20,925 nt of DNA, taken from TMED108 sp964386795 (GTDB lineage: Bacteria > Fidelibacterota > Marinisomatia > Marinisomatales > TCS55). Position 1 is the stretch's first letter, and the number at the start of each line of letters is the position of its first letter. Of the stretch, positions 15,904-20,925 are shown one piece after another. The notes below the pieces were generated by a model, which saw nothing but the letters and a program-made list of their open reading frames with translations, had not been told where the DNA came from and did no database searches. The position numbers were made by a program, and so were the translations under genes. Location of the stretch: positions 1 to 20,925 of the forward strand of contig CAYLUE010000027.1 of the NCBI GenBank assembly GCA_964386795.1, in the 5' to 3' direction.

Positions 15904-17727
15904 ATGAAGCAGATTTATTTTATATCAATAGCATCACTTTTATTAATATTTAATTCATTTGGATGTGAATCAATAATAAGCAATAATGGTTCTAATGATG
16001 CAGAATTTGTTGATTCCTTAATAAAAGAAATGACCATTGATGAAAAAATTGGACAAATGACTCAAGTTGACCAACAATTCTTGAATGATATTTCTGATAT
16101 ATCTAAATATGGGTTTGGGTCACTTCTAAGTGGTGGTGGTAGCACACCTAAAGTTAATGAGCCTAAAGCTTGGGCTGATATGTATGATCAATATCAGCGT
16201 GAGGCTCTTAATTCACGTTTAAAGATCCCTTTATTATATGGTATTGATGCAGTTCATGGACATAATAATGTGGTTGGCGCAACTATCTTCCCCCATAACA
16301 TTGGTTTGGGAGCCACACGTGATGCAAAACTAGTTGAATCTGTCGCAAGAGCCACAGCGCTTGAAGTAGCGGCTACAGGAATAGATTGGGACTTTGCGCC
16401 ATGCCTGGCTGTTCCAAATGACTATAGATGGGGTCGAACCTATGAAGGGTTTTCTGAAAACACAGCGCTCGTTACTGAACTTGGCAATGCGGCAATTTTA
16501 GGTTATCAATCTGCAAATATTAATAATCCTAATAGTGTTTTAGCATGTGCAAAACATTTTATTGGTGATGGTGGTACTTTATTTGGTACGGGACTTAATG
16601 GCAAAATAGATAGAGGAAACCTAGCTATATCAGAAAATGAACTTAGGGAAAAACATCTTCCACCATTCAAAAAGGCGGTTGAAAGTGGTGTTGCTACTTT
16701 TATGGCCGCTTATAATACTTGGAATGATGTTAGATGCCACGCTAACAAATATCTATTAACCGATATACTAAAAGAAGAACTTGGCTTTAAAGGGTTTGTT
16801 GTCTCTGATTGGGCTGCTATTGAAGATATTCCTGGTGATTATAAATCAGATATTATTATATCAATTAATGCTGGAATCGATATGGTCATGGTGCCAGGTG
16901 CAGTAAAGTTTGGTAATGAATCTTTTGAAAAATTTATAAAGTTATTTAAAGAGTCTATAGAAGATGGTTCTATTCCAATGACTAGGGTGGACAATGCAGT
17001 TAAAAGAATACTATTAATTAAGAAACAAGCAGGACTTTTTGATAGACCATTTAGCAACCAACAACTATTATCTCATATAGGGTCTCAAAAACATCGTGAA
17101 ATTGCTCGCGAAGCAGTTCGCAAAAGCATGGTTTTATTAAAAAATGAAGACAACCTTTTACCCCTCCCAAAAAATGGGAAAACAATTATAGTTGCTGGTC
17201 GTGGAGCAGATAATATTGGCATGCAGTGCGGTGGTTGGACAATTAGCTGGCAAGGAGAGATGGGTAATAAAACAGCAGGCACATCAATATTAGAAGCAAT
17301 TCAGTCAACAGTAGATCCAACTACATCAGTCCAGTTTACCGAAGATGGAAATAATGCAAAGGGAGATGTAGCGATTGTAGTAATTGGTGAAGAACCTTAT
17401 GCTGAAATGGAAGGTGATCGTGCAAACTTATCTTTGGATAAAAAAGATTTAGCTGTAATAGATAGACTAAAAGCTCAAAATATTCCCGTTGTAGTTATAC
17501 TTCTTTCAGGCAGACCTATGATAATTACGGACCATTTAGAAGAATGGGATTCACTTGTAGCTGCCTGGCTTCCTGGGACAGAAGGCCACGGCATTTCTGA
17601 TGTATTGTTTGGTGACTATAATCCAACAGGAAAACTCTCTTTTTCTTGGCCAAAATCGATGGATCAACTACCTATTTCTAAAACAGATGATCATTTATTT
17701 GATTTTGGATACGGATTATCATATTAA
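15904..17727 (+). CDS. GH3 beta-glucosidase / exo-beta-glucanase
   Basis: A 607-residue family 3 glycoside hydrolase with both standard domains. The (beta/alpha)8 domain (about 33-375) has YGIDAVHGH (112-120), KHFIGDGG (217-224) and the nucleophile motif GFVVSDWAAIE with D302. The alpha/beta sandwich domain (about 405-607) has GEEPYAEMEGDR (495-506), in which E501 is the acid/base candidate by analogy with plant exoglucanase ExoI. It ends in FGYGLSY without a C-terminal Fn3 domain. The N-terminal signal has Cys21 after NSFG, a loose lipobox, so it may be a periplasmic or surface lipoprotein. Expected role: removing glucose from beta-glucan oligosaccharides made by the GH16 enzymes. It starts one base after the regulator stop (TAA-T-ATG). 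Family and catalytic residues are clear; linkage preference is inferred. Confidence 0.94.
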   Translation: MKQIYFISIASLLLIFNSFGCESIISNNGSNDAEFVDSLIKEMTIDEKIGQMTQVDQQFLNDISDISKYGFGSLLSGGGSTPKVNEPKAWADMYDQYQREALNSRLKIPLLYGIDAVHGHNNVVGATIFPHNIGLGATRDAKLVESVARATALEVAATGIDWDFAPCLAVPNDYRWGRTYEGFSENTALVTELGNAAILGYQSANINNPNSVLACAKHFIGDGGTLFGTGLNGKIDRGNLAISENELREKHLPPFKKAVESGVATFMAAYNTWNDVRCHANKYLLTDILKEELGFKGFVVSDWAAIEDIPGDYKSDIIISINAGIDMVMVPGAVKFGNESFEKFIKLFKESIEDGSIPMTRVDNAVKRILLIKKQAGLFDRPFSNQQLLSHIGSQKHREIAREAVRKSMVLLKNEDNLLPLPKNGKTIIVAGRGADNIGMQCGGWTISWQGEMGNKTAGTSILEAIQSTVDPTTSVQFTEDGNNAKGDVAIVVIGEEPYAEMEGDRANLSLDKKDLAVIDRLKAQNIPVVVILLSGRPMIITDHLEEWDSLVAAWLPGTEGHGISDVLFGDYNPTGKLSFSWPKSMDQLPISKTDDHLFDFGYGLSY

Positions 17728-17762
17728 TTCATTTAATTAACTACATATAAAAGAAATATATA

Positions 17763-18647
17763 ATGGCAAATAAATTAGGGATTGATCTTGGTGGGACAAA
17801 AATAGAAGCAATTCTAATCAATGAACAATTTCAAGTAGTTGAGCGCAAGCGTGTACCTACTAATCGAGAAGAAGGATATGATGCAATTTTAGGCCGGATC
17901 ATTAAACTGGCCAATGAACTAAAAGAACTCGGGAATGTAGACACCCCTGTAGGAATCTGCACACCAGGCGCCATCGATATTCAAAAAGGCACTTTGAAAA
18001 ATAGCAATACAGTTTGCTTAATTGATCAACCACTAAAATCTGATTTAGAAACGGCTATTTCTCTGCCTATCCTCATGGAAAACGATGCCAATTGCTTTGC
18101 CTTAGCAGAAGCAATCTTAGGTTCGGCAAAAGAATATAAGCTTGTATTTGGTATTGTCCTCGGTACCGGTTGCGGTGCTGGTGTAGTTATGAATAAAAAT
18201 ATTCATCGTGGTCCTAACCATATTAGCGGAGAATGGGGTCATCATGTATTATTTCCTAATGGTAGATCGTGCTATTGCGGGAATAAGGGTTGCGCTGAAT
18301 CATACATTTCTGGAACAGCTTTAGAAACGGAGTGGGAAACTTTAACTGGTGAATTCCAATGTGTTACTGATATCATTAATAGTAAAGCATACTTAACTCA
18401 CCCTGAGTGGAAAAATAATTTCATTAGTAATTTTGGCAGAGCCTTAGCAAATGTTATAGATATTTTAGACCCAAACGCTATCGTATTAGGTGGTGGTTTA
18501 TCAAAAGTAGAGATTCTTTATACTGAAGGAAGGGATGCGGTTGCTGATGCAATTTTTAGTAATAGTATGGTGACACCAATAATAAAAAATAAATTGGGTG
18601 ATTCGGCTGGCGTTTTTGGTGCAGCTATGCTTGGAGATTATATTTGA
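17763..18647 (+). CDS. ROK-family sugar kinase (glucokinase/fructokinase type)
   Basis: A 294-residue ROK kinase. It has the phosphate-binding opening GIDLGGTK (6-13), the catalytic base D108 in ENDAN, sugar-binding GEWGHH (156-161), and the zinc cluster H160 with CYCGNKGC (C170, C172, C177). A second ATP-binding glycine run, VLGGGLS, is at 241-247. The CYCGNKGCAESYISG block resembles Mak-type fructokinases and NagK as well as glucokinases, so the hexose cannot be fixed from sequence. Glucose is most likely because the preceding gene is a beta-glucosidase. It would make the 6-phosphate in the cytoplasm. It lies 35 bases after the GH3 gene and 36 before the GAPDH-like gene, with weak ribosome sites. 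A decayed copy of its 3' end lies beyond the GAPDH pair. Confidence 0.92.
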   Translation: MANKLGIDLGGTKIEAILINEQFQVVERKRVPTNREEGYDAILGRIIKLANELKELGNVDTPVGICTPGAIDIQKGTLKNSNTVCLIDQPLKSDLETAISLPILMENDANCFALAEAILGSAKEYKLVFGIVLGTGCGAGVVMNKNIHRGPNHISGEWGHHVLFPNGRSCYCGNKGCAESYISGTALETEWETLTGEFQCVTDIINSKAYLTHPEWKNNFISNFGRALANVIDILDPNAIVLGGGLSKVEILYTEGRDAVADAIFSNSMVTPIIKNKLGDSAGVFGAAMLGDYI

Positions 18648-18683
18648 AATTGTTCAATTTAATTACCTTTCAAAAGTGATTCT

Positions 18684-19700
18684 ATGAGAGATCCGATCAG
18701 AATCGGACTATTTGGCTTCGGCCGTATCGGCCGAAATATTTTTCGCCAAGCATATAAAAATCCCAAATTTGAGATTGTAGCAATCAGCGATTTGGGCCAG
18801 GCTGAAGCGATGCATTATTTATTAATGCGAGACTCGATCCACGGGATCATGGATGATGAAATTGTTTTGGAGGGAGAATCTTTAAAATTTAATAATCATT
18901 CCGTACGCTTATTGGCCGGTGGAAAACCAGGAAATGTTCCCTGGGATATATTTGACATTGATATTGTTATTGATTCTACGGGTGCCTACCGCTTGCGGGA
19001 AGAACTTCAGCCCCATCTGGATGCAGGCGCCAAGCGTATTTTGGTCTCCAAACCACCGACAGATAAGATTGATCGTATGATCATTAAAGGTATCAATGAT
19101 GAGGAAATTCAACCAACGGATAAAATTATTTCCACTACCTCATCCACGACCCAGGTTTTGGCCCTGATGCTTAAAATATTGGATGAAGCATTTGGTGTCA
19201 AACAAGCAATGATGACTACGGTCCATGCCTACACTTCTGATCAGCCCTTAGCTGATGCTGTTAATTCGGATTTACGGCGTAGCCGTTCAGCTGTACAGAA
19301 TATAATCCCCAATGATACTTGGGCACCAGATTATGTGTCTCAACTTATGCCCCAATTCAATAATAAACTGACAGGAATGGCCATCAATGTTCCTGTGGCC
19401 AATGGATCGTGTGTCGATTTGACAACAGAAATGGAAGAAATGCCTTCAATTGAAGCTGTCAATGCTGCCTTTAAAGCTGCCAGTGAAAATGGCCTGCGGG
19501 ATATTATTGGATATACAGAAGATCCAATAGTTTCCAGTGATGCAATTGCCAGCGGCGACACCATGGTTTTTGACAGCCAAGCCACAATGATTGCGTCTGG
19601 AAAACTGTTAAAAACAATTTCCTGGTTTGATAATGGCTGGGGATTTGCAAATCGAATTTTAGATTTAGCTGATGCTTACGCATCCTTGGGTGAGTCTTAA
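18684..19700 (+). CDS. GAPDH-like paralog lacking the catalytic cysteine
   Basis: A 338-residue full-length member of the GAPDH family. The NAD-binding part is kept: GFGRIGR (11-17), D36 in ISDL, and the STG at 98-100. The active-site segment reads STTSSTTQ instead of SNASCTTN, so the catalytic Cys is Ser154 (codon TCC at 19143-19145). The catalytic His is kept (H181 in TVHAYT). Phosphate-site positions also differ from a normal GAPDH: the TTTGAA segment is NDTWAPD, and the Arg of the AMRVP motif is Asn235 in AINVP. The frame has no stop and the protein is otherwise well conserved, so it is not a decaying pseudogene. Ordinary phosphorylating GAPDH activity is unlikely. A non-catalytic partner of the downstream GAPDH, a regulator, or an enzyme with another substrate are possibilities. 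It ends one base before that gene. Confidence 0.88.
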   Translation: MRDPIRIGLFGFGRIGRNIFRQAYKNPKFEIVAISDLGQAEAMHYLLMRDSIHGIMDDEIVLEGESLKFNNHSVRLLAGGKPGNVPWDIFDIDIVIDSTGAYRLREELQPHLDAGAKRILVSKPPTDKIDRMIIKGINDEEIQPTDKIISTTSSTTQVLALMLKILDEAFGVKQAMMTTVHAYTSDQPLADAVNSDLRRSRSAVQNIIPNDTWAPDYVSQLMPQFNNKLTGMAINVPVANGSCVDLTTEMEEMPSIEAVNAAFKAASENGLRDIIGYTEDPIVSSDAIASGDTMVFDSQATMIASGKLLKTISWFDNGWGFANRILDLADAYASLGES

Positions 19701-19701
19701 T

Positions 19702-20700
19702 ATGAAAGTTGCAATTAATGGATTTGGCCGTATTGGCCGTTCCGTATTCAGAATCTTGAATAGTAGAGAGAATGTTTCTGTTGTGGCTATCAATGATATT
19801 GCCCAGAATGATGCCTTGGCATACCTACTTAAATATGACACAGTTATGGGTCGTTTTGAGGATACGGTTACCCTGGATGGTGATGTGATGAAAACATCAA
19901 ACAACGATATCAAAATGGTAGCCGAAAGAGATCCCTCACAATTGCCATGGAGTGATTTAAACGTAGATGTGGTTATCGAAGCAACAGGTATCTTCCGTGA
20001 ACGATCTCAGATTCAGCAGCATATTGATGCTGGTGCAAAGCGCGTTATTCTCACGGTACCATCCAAGGATGAAATTGATTATACCTTGGTGATTGGTGTG
20101 AATGATGATGGATTAACTATCGATCATAAAATCATTTCTAATGCCAGTTGCACCACCAACTGTTTGGCTCCTATGGCAAAAATCTTGAATGACAATTTTG
20201 TCATCGAGTATGGAGTGATTAATACGATCCACGCCTATACCAACGATCAAAGATTGGCTGATGTACCACACTCGGATTGGCGTCGCAGCCGTGCCGCAGC
20301 TGAAAATATTATTCCAACCACCACTGGCGCTGCTAAAGCAGTGGGTAAAGTATTACCAGAATTGAAAGGTAAACTGGATGGTATTGCTATGCGTGTGCCC
20401 GTTCCGGACGGTTCTGTTGTGGACAGTGTATTCCGATTGGGCAAAGATGTGACAGTTGATGAAATCAATGAAGCTGTTTTAACTGCGTCCCAAAATAAAG
20501 GCATGAGTAATGTGGTTGAATATTCCACACTGCCGGTTGTTTCAACGGATATTATCGGGAATCCACATTCATCTATTTTTGATGCACCTTTTACCAAAGT
20601 CATTGGTGGTACTTTAATTAAGACGCTAAATTGGTATGATAATGAATGGGGCTATTCAAACCGGGTTGCTGATCTGGTTGGTCTGTTAGCCAAGTTTTAG
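19702..20700 (+). CDS. gap: Glyceraldehyde-3-phosphate dehydrogenase, type I
   Basis: A 332-residue classical GAPDH. The ATG at 19702 is chosen because MKVAINGFGRIGR is the family's normal beginning; an in-frame ATG 30 bases earlier lies inside the preceding gene and would add ten foreign residues. It has the NAD site GFGRIGR (7-13), INDIAQ (30-35) with D32 favouring NAD, the catalytic SNASCTTN with C150, H177 in IHAYTNDQ, the phosphate-site TTTGAA (206-211), R231 in AMRVP, and the YDNEWGYSNR ending. It oxidises glyceraldehyde 3-phosphate to 1,3-bisphosphoglycerate in glycolysis, or the reverse in gluconeogenesis. It is separated by one base (TAA-T-ATG) from the Cys-less paralog, so the two are almost certainly co-translated. 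Placement behind GH3 and ROK genes links lower glycolysis to glucan use. Confidence 0.97.
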   Translation: MKVAINGFGRIGRSVFRILNSRENVSVVAINDIAQNDALAYLLKYDTVMGRFEDTVTLDGDVMKTSNNDIKMVAERDPSQLPWSDLNVDVVIEATGIFRERSQIQQHIDAGAKRVILTVPSKDEIDYTLVIGVNDDGLTIDHKIISNASCTTNCLAPMAKILNDNFVIEYGVINTIHAYTNDQRLADVPHSDWRRSRAAAENIIPTTTGAAKAVGKVLPELKGKLDGIAMRVPVPDGSVVDSVFRLGKDVTVDEINEAVLTASQNKGMSNVVEYSTLPVVSTDIIGNPHSSIFDAPFTKVIGGTLIKTLNWYDNEWGYSNRVADLVGLLAKF

Positions 20701-20710
20701 TTTAATCAAG

Positions 20711-20874
20711 CAATGGTTCAATACGAATGCTAAAAGTTAAATACCTTTGGCTAAAGTAGCACTCGTGAATCTGCTATTTTGCTAACCATTCTTTTTAAAA
20801 AGAAATCTTTAGTAATAAAATTGGGTAACTCTGCCATCGTTTTTGATGCGGCTATATTTAGGGATAATAGTTGA
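20711..20874 (+). pseudogene. Decayed second copy of the ROK kinase 3' end
   Basis: The segment 20818-20877 aligns without gaps to 18591-18650, the end of the ROK kinase gene, with 46 of 60 bases identical by my count, including the TGA stop at the same position. Translated, it reads KLGNSAIVFDAAIFRDNS against KLGDSAGVFGAAMLGDYI in the intact kinase. Further upstream, in another frame, NAKS-stop-IPLAKVALV at about 20726-20765 recalls NAIVLGGGLSKVEIL of the kinase; this part is weaker and needs a frameshift (the interval is 25 bases shorter than in the kinase). In-frame stops (20738, 20752) and the lack of any N-terminal part show that it is not functional. It may mark an old duplication of a kinase-GAPDH unit. 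Confidence 0.65.
20789..20804. other. 16-bp perfect palindrome inside the kinase remnant
   Basis: TTCTTTTTAAAAAGAA is fully self-complementary with no loop. It is A/T-only apart from two bases and lies about 90 bases after the GAPDH stop. It could be a weak bidirectional terminator element or chance. No other signal was found in 20701-20925, where no intact gene is present. Confidence 0.2.
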
Positions 20875-20925
20875 AATTTTCCAAGTGGCTTTATAATCTC
20901 ACCAATACAGATCAGTATATTCTGA

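Noticed and set aside
19672..19701. Upstream in-frame ATG giving the intact GAPDH ten extra residues
   Set aside because: It lies inside the preceding gene, and MKVAINGFGRIGR at 19702 is the normal GAPDH N-terminus.
20247..20603. 118-residue minus-strand frame within the GAPDH gene
   Set aside because: It is antisense to a very well conserved enzyme and has low-complexity Ser/Thr composition typical of a shadow frame.
20878..20925. Possible start of a further GAPDH copy after the kinase remnant
   Set aside because: A shared GATCAG is the only match to the start of the upstream GAPDH-like gene; flanking bases and spacing do not agree.
1..20925. SusD, inner-membrane sugar permease, tRNA, rRNA, CRISPR array or insertion sequence
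   Set aside because: Looked for on both strands; no supporting protein motif, cloverleaf, regular short-repeat array or transposase was seen.

Overview
The window looks like a chromosomal polysaccharide-use locus, most likely for laminarin or another beta-1,3-glucan, from an AT-rich Gram-negative bacterium of the FCB (Fibrobacteres-Chlorobi-Bacteroidetes) lineage. The support for that lineage is three proteins with type IX secretion (T9SS) C-terminal sorting domains (two with a clear YPNPFNP motif), a PorV/UPF0164-type outer-membrane barrel, a TonB-dependent receptor with an N-terminal carboxypeptidase-regulatory-like domain, and lipoprotein-anchored glycosidases. The absence of SusD, together with the style of these proteins, makes candidate phylum Marinimicrobia (SAR406) or a relative more likely than a true Bacteroidota. 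That placement is inference and was not tested by search.

There are two divergent gene blocks around a 143-bp regulatory gap (14767-14909). The minus-strand block (14766 down to 157) holds seven tightly packed genes. In order they are a 1284-residue secreted protein with five tandem repeats, a CBM9-like domain and a T9SS tag; after a 173-bp gap with a strong hairpin, a TonB-dependent receptor; an 1147-residue T9SS-tagged protein; a PorV-like barrel; a SurA/PrsA-like lipoprotein; a T9SS-tagged GH16; and a lipoprotein GH16. Several junctions overlap (TAATG, ATGA, ATGA), so the six genes after the hairpin are probably translationally coupled. The plus-strand block (14910 to 20700) holds a LacI-family regulator, a GH3 beta-glucosidase, a ROK sugar kinase, a GAPDH-like protein without its catalytic cysteine, and a normal GAPDH.

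Proposed working model (inference): surface GH16 enzymes cut beta-1,3-glucan, the repeat protein and the 1147-residue protein hold or organise glucan at the surface, the TonB receptor imports oligosaccharides, the GH3 lipoprotein releases glucose, and the ROK kinase and GAPDH feed it into glycolysis under LacI-type control. No SusD, inner-membrane sugar permease or TonB/ExbBD gene is present in the window.

The least expected observations are the GAPDH-like paralog, which has lost the catalytic Cys and several phosphate-site residues while sitting one base upstream of an intact GAPDH; a decayed second copy of the 3' end of the ROK kinase gene just after the GAPDH pair; the five-fold repeat protein with an invariant Cys pair per repeat; and the SusD-less receptor block carrying its own PorV-like protein and periplasmic foldase.
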